Notes: a model not told the origin generated them from the sequence alone. 8,206 nucleotides of DNA from Bacilli bacterium (GCA_028693885.1 JAQUUM010000048.1:1-8206), one strand, 5' to 3'; positions 1 through 6,852 are shown, counted from the stretch's first letter. Numbers and translations are program-made.

Positions 1-965
1 TTTTCAAATTCAATCATTGCAATTACTGGTTCTGTTTGAGTTTCAACTAAAGTGATATCACTAATAGTTTTTTCTTCCCAAATCAAATGAGCATATTCTG
101 GTTTATCAATAAATGGATTTCTATTTCTTTCAAATTGATCTACTGGATCTTCTTTATGCCATTCTAACAAAACAGTTAACTCACCCATTTTAGCTCCTGC
201 AGGAGTATAATGGTTTGATTCATCTTCTAAACCTTCATCAGTAAGCGTTAAAATATCTTTATACATTACAGCCATATAAAAAATAATTCTTGCTACATCA
301 CCTTTATGGTCATCACCAGGATAATACCCTCCGCCTTCAACAGTTTGACATTCGCCACTTGCATCCGAATACCATCTGTCACTTCTACTACTATTTACAC
401 TTGGTGTAATTGCCCGTAAATTATGCAAATCACTTGCTTGATTTCTACCAGACTCAGTTACTCTTTCCATACCTAAACGAGAGTTTGGCCAAATATGCTC
501 TCTATGCCATGAAACAGAGTCCCAAGTCGCACCAACTAATAACCCATTATAAACATTCATTACTTTTGTATTATCAGTTAAACTAAGATCAGCTACTGCT
601 AAATGAGTCTTAGCTTCTGCATAAGATGTCGGGCTAAAGTTTTCATGCAAAATCTGATTCAATTCATCAACTAAAGTATCACTAATTAAATTATTAGCGC
701 TATAGTAATAATCAGTTTCTTCAGTCGATGGTGTATAATAGTAAAACCCTAATGAGTTTTGAGAAGAACTATAAGTTGGATTTTCTTCAATTGGAGCAGG
801 ATTCTGATTAAACATCGTTTCAAATACTTCGGGATATAAAACATAAGTGGTAGCTACTGCTACTATCAAAATAATCCCAACAATAAAAATCGTTATTTTA
901 TAAACTTTTGTTTTTTTGAACTTATCTATCTTTTTTTCAACAATTGATTTTTTCTTTCTTGCCAT
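1..965 (-). CDS. Membrane-anchored endonuclease I family nuclease (3' end outside window)
   Basis: This is a non-specific nuclease of the endonuclease I family (EndA, Vvn, Bacillus YurI), which cuts DNA and/or RNA outside the cytoplasm using a metal ion. The frame is open from the ATG at 965 to the left edge, giving 321 codons. A lysine-rich N-terminus (1-20) precedes one membrane segment (about 24-43) with no lipobox, so the enzyme should be anchored with its domain outside. Family motifs are clear: WHREHIWPN at 153-161, where E156 and H157 match the metal ligand and general base of Vvn; DLHNL at 179-183; PSVN ending in N191, the expected second metal ligand; KGDVAR at 221-226; and NRNPFID at 281-287. 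The sequence continues past the usual family end (about W296), so a C-terminal extension is likely. The start is set by AAAGGAG seven bases upstream. A near-consensus promoter suggests independent expression. Family call is firm; natural substrate is inferred. Confidence 0.93.
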   Translation of the reverse strand, partial: MARKKKSIVEKKIDKFKKTKVYKITIFIVGIILIVAVATTYVLYPEVFETMFNQNPAPIEENPTYSSSQNSLGFYYYTPSTEETDYYYSANNLISDTLVDELNQILHENFSPTSYAEAKTHLAVADLSLTDNTKVMNVYNGLLVGATWDSVSWHREHIWPNSRLGMERVTESGRNQASDLHNLRAITPSVNSSRSDRWYSDASGECQTVEGGGYYPGDDHKGDVARIIFYMAVMYKDILTLTDEGLEDESNHYTPAGAKMGELTVLLEWHKEDPVDQFERNRNPFIDKPEYAHLIWEEKTISDITLVETQTEPVIAMIEFE

Positions 966-993
966 TTTATTTCTCCTTTTGATTTACTATAGC

Positions 994-1022
994 ATTATAC
1001 CAAAGATTTGAACTATTTTCAA
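994..1022 (-). promoter_or_regulatory. SigA-type promoter of the endonuclease gene
   Basis: On the minus strand, a -35 TTGAAA (1017-1022) is separated by exactly 17 bases from a perfect -10 TATAAT (994-999). A TG one base before the -10 makes it an extended -10. Transcription should begin near 987, leaving a leader of about 20 bases that holds the AAAGGAG ribosome site. Upstream, at 1041-1057, the plus strand reads a run of A, one C and a run of T, a tract that could act as an UP element. This is the best promoter in the window. Confidence 0.85.
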
Positions 1023-1084
1023 CCCTATACTATTTTTCTTAAAAAAAACTTTTTTTAGCACTTTTATTTAAGTTTAATTTAATT

Positions 1085-1106
1085 TTTTTATAAAATTTTA
1101 TAAAAA
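1085..1106. repeat. Perfect 22-bp AT palindrome between terminator and promoter
   Basis: Positions 1085-1106 read the same on both strands. The core is TATAAAATTTTATA, flanked by T on one side and A on the other. It lies immediately downstream of the terminator of the LRR gene and about 60 bp upstream of the endonuclease -35. It contains only A and T, so it may be an extension of the terminator U-tract or chance in AT-rich DNA. An operator role is possible but nothing else supports it. Confidence 0.5.
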
Positions 1107-1135
1107 CAAAAAAGTATATTTTTCAATATACTTTT
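1102..1135 (-). terminator. Rho-independent terminator overlapping the LRR gene stop codon
   Basis: Arms at 1125-1135 and 1110-1120 form a perfect 11-bp stem. The minus-strand loop is GAAA, and a U-rich tail (TTTTTTGTTTTT at 1102-1113) overlaps the base of the stem and continues past it. The stop codon TGA (1123-1125) sits in the loop and stem, so the last codons of the gene form part of the hairpin. It closes the exchanger-LRR transcription unit and separates it from the endonuclease gene. Confidence 0.85.
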
Positions 1136-2013
1136 CGTTTTCTACCTTTAAAGATGTTTTTATTATATTTTTTACTGTAATTCTTTTCGGGCAATTTTCT
1201 TTTTTCGACTTCTTCTTTATACTCGTTTTCAAGATTTCTGTCTTTAATATCTTTTTTACCTTTAACATTTAAATAAATATCGTTTCTATTGATTGCGGAT
1301 AATTCATAAAATCTTTTATTACCAATCTTTTTAATTCCTAAAATTACATCTGAATGTTCATGTTTAACTCTAGGTATTCTTATTGCCTTTTCTGAAGCTT
1401 CTTTTTTTGTTTTAGCTTTTATTGGAAATGAAACCGGAATATATGAAGCTTTCCCAACATGACCACATTTACATGTTACCTCAAACTTATATCTTCCTTT
1501 TTCATCCTTTTCAATAACATCTTCATCTTGATCTTCTTCTATCTTAACAATTCTAGCACTAGAATTTTCTAAATCCTCATAATCTTTATAAACTATTATT
1601 GTTTGGTTTTCTCTGAAGTTCAAAAACGCATTTTCTTTTATCTCAACCACTTCTTTAGGTATTTCTAAATATTCAATATTTTGACAATTCATAAAAGTTT
1701 CTTCCGAAATTGAAACAATTGATGTAGGAATATTGATTTTTTTTAAAGCTGTACAATCTTTAAAACAAGCTTTAGGAATTACTGTTAGTTTTGAATCTTG
1801 AACAAATCTAACTTCTTCTAGATTGCTACAAGATTCAAAACATTCTTTTTCTAACTTTTGAAGATTTTTAGAAAGTGATACTTTAATTAAATATTTATCA
1901 TTTTTAAAAGTTGTATTTTTAATAGTTATAACTGATGAGGGTATTGTTAGTTTTCTTTCATTTTTATGAGCAATATCTTTTTTTGATATTAGCTCAGTCA
2001 TTATCTCTTTCAT
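1123..2013 (-). CDS. BspA-like leucine-rich-repeat protein with Cys/His C-terminal domain, probably cytoplasmic
   Basis: The 296-residue product has no signal peptide, lipobox or membrane segment. Residues about 21-131 hold four to five LRR_5 (BspA/TpLRR) repeats, visible as recurring IP..V..I....F..C..L units (for example IPTSIVSI with the following F107 and C110, and IPKEVVEI with F130). BspA-like repeats usually lie on secreted proteins, so a form without an export signal is notable. After an acidic stretch (158-171), residues 175-247 form a second domain with CKCGH at 181-185 and HEH at 218-220, a possible metal site; I do not recognise it. The tail (251-296) is very rich in Lys and Arg, which could bind nucleic acid. 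The start at 2013 is favoured over the ATG four codons later because AGGTG lies six bases upstream. It follows the exchanger gene by 13 bp and should be cotranscribed. Function unknown; a protein-binding scaffold is a guess. Confidence 0.88.
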   Translation of the reverse strand: MKEIMTELISKKDIAHKNERKLTIPSSVITIKNTTFKNDKYLIKVSLSKNLQKLEKECFESCSNLEEVRFVQDSKLTVIPKACFKDCTALKKINIPTSIVSISEETFMNCQNIEYLEIPKEVVEIKENAFLNFRENQTIIVYKDYEDLENSSARIVKIEEDQDEDVIEKDEKGRYKFEVTCKCGHVGKASYIPVSFPIKAKTKKEASEKAIRIPRVKHEHSDVILGIKKIGNKRFYELSAINRNDIYLNVKGKKDIKDRNLENEYKEEVEKRKLPEKNYSKKYNKNIFKGRKRKVY

Positions 2014-2026
2014 TTATTTCACCTGC

Positions 2027-3043
2027 CTAAATACTAAGTAGATTCGCTATAACATATGCTATATAAAATATTAATAAAATTATTCCTTCCCTTTTTGAAA
2101 TTTTATTAATTTTGCCGTTATAAGCAATAATACTAAATAAAATTATTATTAAAGCTAAAGCAATAAAATTAATTAAAACAAATTCAATTGACAATACAAT
2201 TCCTCCAACTGTTAAAACAGATGAAATTCCTATTACGAATAAAATATTTAAAATATTAGCTCCTAAAACATTACCAAGTGCAAGGCCACCATGTTTTGAT
2301 TTTGTAGCAGCAATTGCTGTTGATAATTCAGGTACGCTAGTACCAAATGCAACTAATGTAGAAGCGATGATTGCATCAGGAATTCCTATCCTTAGTGCTA
2401 TTACTTCAGCTGAATCTACTAAGAAGCTAGCACTAACTGCAATTAATAAAGCAGCTACTAGAAGCAGTAGCAACAAAACAATAATCTTTTGTTTTGGTTT
2501 TTCTTCTTCTATTTCTTTTTCTTCATCTTCTAATTCTTCTTTTGTAACTGGATTCTTTTTTTCTTGAATAACTAGAAAAGCCATATAAAAAGGTAATATT
2601 ACTAGCATTACAATCCCTAACCATTGCGGGATTTTAAAACTTCCTAATACAAAGTAACTAATCACTAAAGGGATTGTTAACAAAAGAGTAGCTATAATAA
2701 AAATAGTTAGTTTTTGAGTTTGTCTTTTTCTAACTGGAATTATTCCAAAAAGAAGAGCAACTCCTAAAATTAAACTAGTATTAGTAATACAAGAACCAAT
2801 TGCATTTCCAACTGAGAACTCACCATTCCCCTGAACTGCCGAAATAACTGATGCTGCTAGTTCTGGCAAAGTTGTGCCTAAAGAAACAATCGTTGCACCA
2901 ATTACCACTTCAGATAAACCCCAAATTTTAGAAAGTTTAACTGCATTATCAACTAATAAATCAGCTGATTTAGATAATATAAATAAGGAAACTACTAAAA
3001 TAATTAAGATTAATATTATATGTAAGTTTGAAATATCTGGCAT
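2027..3043 (-). CDS. CaCA-family Na+/Ca2+ exchanger, YrbG type
   Basis: This is an integral membrane cation antiporter that probably extrudes Ca2+ in exchange for Na+ (or H+). The 338 residues form about ten hydrophobic segments in two inverted halves, as in YrbG and NCX_Mj, and the length is usual for the family. The first alpha repeat carries GTTLPE at 56-61 and GNAIGSC at 79-85. The second carries GTSVPE at 234-239 and GNVLGAN at 257-263. E61 and E239 match the central ion-binding glutamates. In repeat one the common GSN is GSC, followed by ITNTS, a variant I recall from some Firmicutes and Bacteroidetes homologues. The loop joining the halves (about 160-186) is strongly acidic with some ten Glu, and may sense or buffer cations. 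The ATG at 3043 has AAAGGA eight to nine bases upstream. The LRR gene follows after 13 bp. Family call is firm; the transported ion is inferred. Confidence 0.93.
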   Translation of the reverse strand: MPDISNLHIILILIILVVSLFILSKSADLLVDNAVKLSKIWGLSEVVIGATIVSLGTTLPELAASVISAVQGNGEFSVGNAIGSCITNTSLILGVALLFGIIPVRKRQTQKLTIFIIATLLLTIPLVISYFVLGSFKIPQWLGIVMLVILPFYMAFLVIQEKKNPVTKEELEDEEKEIEEEKPKQKIIVLLLLLLVAALLIAVSASFLVDSAEVIALRIGIPDAIIASTLVAFGTSVPELSTAIAATKSKHGGLALGNVLGANILNILFVIGISSVLTVGGIVLSIEFVLINFIALALIIILFSIIAYNGKINKISKREGIILLIFYIAYVIANLLSI

Positions 3044-3061
3044 TTTAATTTCCTTTCTTTG

Positions 3062-3097
3062 AAAATAAAAGCTCTTATCAAAAATAAGAGCTTTTAT
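3062..3097 (-). terminator. Strong rho-independent terminator after the glycosidase gene
   Basis: Arms at 3084-3097 and 3065-3078 pair perfectly over 14 bp around a five-base loop, with GAGCTTTTATTTT on the minus strand giving the U-rich end. It begins about 11 bases after the TAA of the 949-residue lipoprotein gene. The ribosome site and ATG of the exchanger gene follow within 20 to 25 bases. The perfect stem also gives T-rich ends on the plus strand, but no plus-strand gene is present to need it. Confidence 0.85.
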
Positions 3098-3108
3098 ATT
3101 GTTTTTGT

Positions 3109-5958
3109 TTATCTTGGGGCTACAACTAATATAGCATTACCATCAGCTCTTAAAATTCCTCCAGCTACTGTATTAACTGTAGTAAAAGAATTAGCAGTTC
3201 CATAAGCTGTACCTGTTCTAACTATCATAGTAGTAGAACCACCACCATCTAAGTTGTAAGCATCAACGCAATAATAATATGCCATAATAGCTTGCATTGC
3301 TTCTACTCCAACACCATATCTATCTGGTTCTGCTCTTCCTGATACAGCTACCATTACGATAGTACCATCAGCTTTTTTACCAATTAATGTTCTTGGATGA
3401 CGTGCACCTAAATCACTTCTTGATGCAATACATACAGCAGGATCAATTACAGTACTATCTAAAATAAACCCTCTAGTTCCGCCTGTTGCATTCTTAACAT
3501 TAGCGAATGCGCCTGAATATTCGTATTGAACTTTAATAGTTGTAGAAGTTGTAAGTATACTATTTACTGCTGAATCATTACTAACTATTGAAAATTGACC
3601 TTGAGTTAAAGTAGTTGTAGTTGCTGTACTACTGATACTACCTTTTCCATAGAAATCAGTTGCACTGTTTGCTAAAACTGTTGTTCCACTGCCTACTGTG
3701 TAAACATTAGCAGACCCACCATCTAAATTAACTGGAACTATTTGTTTTTCTGAATTCCATAATGCATAATATAGACTAACTTCTCCTGCTCCTGGTAAAG
3801 CATTAATTTTAGCTACAGGAATTGTTTCAGTTACTACACCACTTGAATTATAAATTGATAAAGTTAAGGCTCTATCTGGAGTACCAGCTACTAAAGTATT
3901 AGTAGTGCCATCGTTAGTAAAGCCAATTGTTTTATATGCTGTTGTATTACCAACAGTTGTTTTATAGTTTTCACCTTCACAAACAGTAGCTCCTGTTGTT
4001 TGGTATGGTAAGTTACCGTTCGCACTAATATCAAAGAAATCAGCGTTAATTGCAGCAATTACTTTCATAGTTGGATTTTGAACTTCATAGTCAGCTGCTA
4101 ATGCAGGGACTGTTGCTAATTGCCAACCATAATTATTTGGTCTTTTTCTCCATACAATGACTTTTGAATCTTGTGAATTATCAACATGCATTACTGATAC
4201 TTCTTGGTTATGCATAGCAGTTGAAGCCGGATCTTTTGTTTGACCTAAATATTTACTAACAGCTACTCCATATCCTAAAGCATAAGTAGAAACTGTTTGA
4301 CTTGGTACCCATGAACTTAAAGTAGTAAGTGGAGCTACAGCTGCACCTTCAACTGTAATTATAATAGTTCCAACTCCAAATGTAGGATGAGTTACTGTAA
4401 TAGTTGTAACACCAACTGCTAAAGCTTGTAAAACACCTTCACTTGAAATACTAACAATACCCATTGGGTTACTCTCGAAAGTACAAGTATTGTTAGGAAC
4501 ACTATTAGATAAATAATCTAAAGCACTTAATTGGAAAGTATTAGTTGTATCAAGTGGTATAAATCCACTTGGTGAAGCTGATATAGTCATAAGACCAGGT
4601 ATTGCCATCGGTTCAACAATATTTAAAACAATCATTCCAGATCCAAATGTAGGATGAGTTGCATTAATAATTGCAAGTCCAACTGCTTTAGCTGTTATAG
4701 TTCCATAAGTTGAAACTGTAGCAACATTAGCATCACTTGTTGTAAAAGTACATTCAAGTCTTGATATACTAGTTCCACTTGTATTTTTTACATACATTTG
4801 ATGTCCTGCATCACCTACTTCAATAATTGAAGTTACTGATGGACTTAAAGTCAATCCACTAGTAGCATTAGCAATTACAGTAACTAAAGTAGTACCTGTC
4901 ACACTAGTGTTTTCAACACTAGTTGCAGTAATTGTAGCACTTCCTACTGCAATTCCTACAATCTTACCAGTTGAATCAACTGTAACATAACTTGAATTGC
5001 TACTACTCCATGTAACTGAAGTATCAGTTAAATTTCTTGTTAGTTTATCTAATGTAGCGTTTTGTCCAACTGCAAGTGTTACTGTTGGAGGATATGATAA
5101 TACTTTTGGTAAAGATAAAGATTCAATAACTGTAACCACACAAGTATCTGTTAAAGATGAATCTTCAACACTTGTAATTGTAATTGTTGCAGTTCCTTGT
5201 GCAACTCCTGTTAATACACCTGCACTTGAAACTGTAGCCTTAGTCTCATCACTACTTGTAAAAGTAACTGAATTATCACTTACATTAGCAATCGAATATG
5301 ATAGGGCAGCTGTTTTTCCTTCTTCAACTGTTATAGTTTCTACTTCAAAAGATAAAGTTGGTGGTAAAGCAACTGCTTCTACAGTAACTGATACTGTTGC
5401 ATTAATTTCTGCATCATCTTTTGAAACAACATTTATTGTTACAGTCCCAGTTCTAATACCAACAACATAACCTTCTGTTGAAACTGTTGCTATAGCCTCA
5501 TTACTACTTGTAAAGTTGAACATATCATTAGTAACTTCAATATTTCCACTTACAGTGATTAATACAGGGCTACTGCCCAATACAAAATCTATTGTACTTG
5601 GAGTTACTGTGATTGAAGTCAACTCTTCAACCGGTTCTACTGCTTCAGTCACTGTAACTGGTATTGTTACACTACTAGTAGAATCTACTATACTGATAGT
5701 TAAATTAGCACTACCAACGCTAACTGGTGTAATCAAACCAGATGCTACGGTAAAAATGCTTGTATTAGAAGATGTATATACTAATACTTCTCCCCCAACT
5801 GCATTTAACAAACTTGGTGTGATATTATAAGTATCACCCATTTCAACTGTAATTTCTGTTTCAGTAATTACAATTTCAATTACTTTAGGAGTTCTATTAC
5901 ATCCTACAAGTATTAAACCAACAAAAAATAAAAACAAAACAATTCCAAATCTTTTCAT
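3109..5958 (-). CDS. Lipoprotein with six Big_2-like Ig domains and a phosphodiester glycosidase (NAGPA/DUF2233) domain
   Basis: This is a 949-residue surface lipoprotein. Its signal peptide ends in the lipobox LVGC (17-20), so C20 should be lipidated. Six Big_2-type Ig-like domains follow, at about 26-104, 113-194, 200-278, 285-363, 367-448 and 456-537; most end in an ATVS..G.v.G...G.atit pattern. They should form an extended stalk. Residues about 545-949 match the phosphodiester glycosidase family (PF09992, formerly DUF2233), named after the human mannose-6-phosphate uncovering enzyme NAGPA. Its motifs are NADFFD (638-643), HPRTLIG plus ADG (854-865), SGR (873-875) and NLDGGGSTTM (902-911), in family order. 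The expected reaction is cleavage of a sugar from a phosphodiester-linked glycan or lipid; the substrate here is unknown. AAAGGAG lies six bases before the ATG at 5958. The gene starts 29 bp after the cyclophilin gene, with no promoter visible between them, and ends at a strong terminator. Thr, Ser and Val dominate the Ig part. Confidence 0.93.
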   Translation of the reverse strand: MKRFGIVLFLFFVGLILVGCNRTPKVIEIVITETEITVEMGDTYNITPSLLNAVGGEVLVYTSSNTSIFTVASGLITPVSVGSANLTISIVDSTSSVTIPVTVTEAVEPVEELTSITVTPSTIDFVLGSSPVLITVSGNIEVTNDMFNFTSSNEAIATVSTEGYVVGIRTGTVTINVVSKDDAEINATVSVTVEAVALPPTLSFEVETITVEEGKTAALSYSIANVSDNSVTFTSSDETKATVSSAGVLTGVAQGTATITITSVEDSSLTDTCVVTVIESLSLPKVLSYPPTVTLAVGQNATLDKLTRNLTDTSVTWSSSNSSYVTVDSTGKIVGIAVGSATITATSVENTSVTGTTLVTVIANATSGLTLSPSVTSIIEVGDAGHQMYVKNTSGTSISRLECTFTTSDANVATVSTYGTITAKAVGLAIINATHPTFGSGMIVLNIVEPMAIPGLMTISASPSGFIPLDTTNTFQLSALDYLSNSVPNNTCTFESNPMGIVSISSEGVLQALAVGVTTITVTHPTFGVGTIIITVEGAAVAPLTTLSSWVPSQTVSTYALGYGVAVSKYLGQTKDPASTAMHNQEVSVMHVDNSQDSKVIVWRKRPNNYGWQLATVPALAADYEVQNPTMKVIAAINADFFDISANGNLPYQTTGATVCEGENYKTTVGNTTAYKTIGFTNDGTTNTLVAGTPDRALTLSIYNSSGVVTETIPVAKINALPGAGEVSLYYALWNSEKQIVPVNLDGGSANVYTVGSGTTVLANSATDFYGKGSISSTATTTTLTQGQFSIVSNDSAVNSILTTSTTIKVQYEYSGAFANVKNATGGTRGFILDSTVIDPAVCIASRSDLGARHPRTLIGKKADGTIVMVAVSGRAEPDRYGVGVEAMQAIMAYYYCVDAYNLDGGGSTTMIVRTGTAYGTANSFTTVNTVAGGILRADGNAILVVAPR
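4375..4393 (-). repeat. 19-nt direct repeat, copy in Ig domain 6
   Basis: These 19 bases are identical to 4642-4660 and encode the THPTFG motif (523-528) near the end of Ig domain 6. The copies lie 267 bp (89 codons) apart, one domain length, and similarity continues more weakly into the neighbouring codons. This points to domain duplication within the gene. Confidence 0.75.
4642..4660 (-). repeat. 19-nt direct repeat, copy in Ig domain 5
   Basis: This is the partner of the copy at 4375-4393. It encodes THPTFG (434-439) near the end of Ig domain 5. Domains 5 and 6 also share a cysteine placed before a TF strand (C403 and C492), a pairing not seen in domains 1, 2 and 4. Confidence 0.75.
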
Positions 5959-5987
5959 TAATTTCTCCTTTTTTTATGAATATATAT

Positions 5988-6797
5988 TTATTCTATTAAA
6001 GTAATAGAATGAATAATCAAAAGATTCTCTCCACCTTCAAGAGGAAAATCAGCCATCCCACCTATTAAAAAGGTTGGAGTATAACTTAAAGATAAAACCA
6101 CTTCTAAACTATCTTGATCAAGCACTTTTCCAAAAGCAGCGTAGTCACCATCTAAATGAGGTGATGTAGCTGAAACTATAAAAAACTGCGTTGAAGCTGA
6201 GTCATATTCAGCACTTCTAGCCATTGAAATAACACCAACTTCATGTGATAAACTATTTTCAACTCCATTGTTTATAAATTCACCCTTAATAGCATCTTTA
6301 TGTTCTTTGGGTTGAATATATACACCATCAAAGAAATACCCACCTGTTTGAATCATAAAGTCTCTTATAACTCTATGAAAAATAACATCTGTATAATATT
6401 CTTCTTCAATTAAACCTAAAAAATTATCTACAGATATTGGAGCAATATCTGGATATAATTCTACTCTTATTTCTCTTGAATCTTCCATTAAAATTAAAAT
6501 TCTCGGATTATCCCATTTTGCATATAATGTAATATCAGTTGTAATAGTTGTTTTATCCATAGTTTCAAATGCAATATCATACTTACCATTATCAACAAAC
6601 CAGCCTAAAAAATTGTAGCCTTCTTTTGTAGGAGTAGGAATTTCGACAGGAAAACTGTCTAACTCATAACTTATACTACTAAGAGCATCTCCACCATTTG
6701 TTTCAAAAACTATTTTTTTTGTAGTTGCTATATCTTCTTTACAAGAAGACAGAGTAACTAAAAAAATAATTAGAACGATAATTTTAAGTTTTTTCAT
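5988..6797 (-). CDS. Lipoprotein cyclophilin-type peptidyl-prolyl isomerase with an InlB-type repeat
   Basis: This is a 269-residue lipid-anchored foldase that should catalyse cis-trans isomerisation of prolyl bonds outside the membrane. The signal peptide ends in LSSC (16-19), so C19 is the lipidated residue. Residues about 28-95 form one InlB B-repeat/Flg_new-type module, with PTPTKEGYNFLGW at 54-66 and a closing LYAKW at 91-95. The cyclophilin domain fills about 98-269. FHRVIRDFMIQ (140-150) supplies the catalytic arginine R142 and pocket residues F147, M148 and Q150, equivalent to R55, F60, M61 and Q63 of human cyclophilin A. STQFFI (202-207) and HLDGDYAAFGKV (214 region to 225) follow. 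H213 stands where human cyclophilin has W121, which is common in bacterial members. The ATG at 6797 has GAGG six bases upstream. A promoter lies just before it, and the large Ig-glycosidase gene follows at 29 bp, a plausible client. Enzyme assignment is firm. Confidence 0.94.
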   Translation of the reverse strand: MKKLKIIVLIIFLVTLSSCKEDIATTKKIVFETNGGDALSSISYELDSFPVEIPTPTKEGYNFLGWFVDNGKYDIAFETMDKTTITTDITLYAKWDNPRILILMEDSREIRVELYPDIAPISVDNFLGLIEEEYYTDVIFHRVIRDFMIQTGGYFFDGVYIQPKEHKDAIKGEFINNGVENSLSHEVGVISMARSAEYDSASTQFFIVSATSPHLDGDYAAFGKVLDQDSLEVVLSLSYTPTFLIGGMADFPLEGGENLLIIHSITLIE

Positions 6798-6823
6798 TAC
6801 TCGCCTCTTTAAAACTTATCTAT

Positions 6824-6852
6824 ATTCTATCAATTTTTTGTTATTAAAGCAA
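6824..6852 (-). promoter_or_regulatory. Extended -10 promoter for the cyclophilin-glycosidase unit
   Basis: On the minus strand, TTGCTT (6847-6852) is followed after 17 bases by TAGAAT (6824-6829), with TG one base before the -10. The -10 matches consensus at five of six bases and the -35 at three. It sits in the 81-bp gap after the upstream lipoprotein gene and would give a leader of about 20 bases. I found no clear terminator in this gap, so readthrough from the upstream gene is also possible. Confidence 0.65.

Noticed and set aside
740..755. Not applicable to DNA coordinates: NLDGGSA at residues 744-750 of the glycosidase as a second catalytic motif
   Set aside because: The canonical NLDGGGST motif is at 902-909 in its expected place after the HPRT motif; the earlier one sits in a variable region of the family and is probably chance.
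2367..2567. A plus-strand open frame in the exchanger gene
   Set aside because: Its Ser/Phe-rich translation is the complement of the acidic linker (GAA and GAT codons read as TTC and ATC).
2874..3062. A plus-strand open frame reaching into the gap next to the exchanger
   Set aside because: It is antisense to the conserved first alpha repeat and has no recognisable domain.
4997..5470. A 157-codon plus-strand open frame
   Set aside because: It lies antisense within the Ig-repeat gene. Its Thr/Ser/Val-rich product mirrors the repetitive codons of the real gene, and no ribosome site or domain supports it.
5516..5830. A 104-codon plus-strand open frame
   Set aside because: It is another antisense shadow of the Ig-repeat region, with no independent coding signal.
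3200..5900. Repeated short motifs that could suggest a CRISPR or tandem DNA array
   Set aside because: The periodicity is about 80 to 90 codons, in frame, and comes from the Ig-like protein domains; spacing and conservation do not fit CRISPR.
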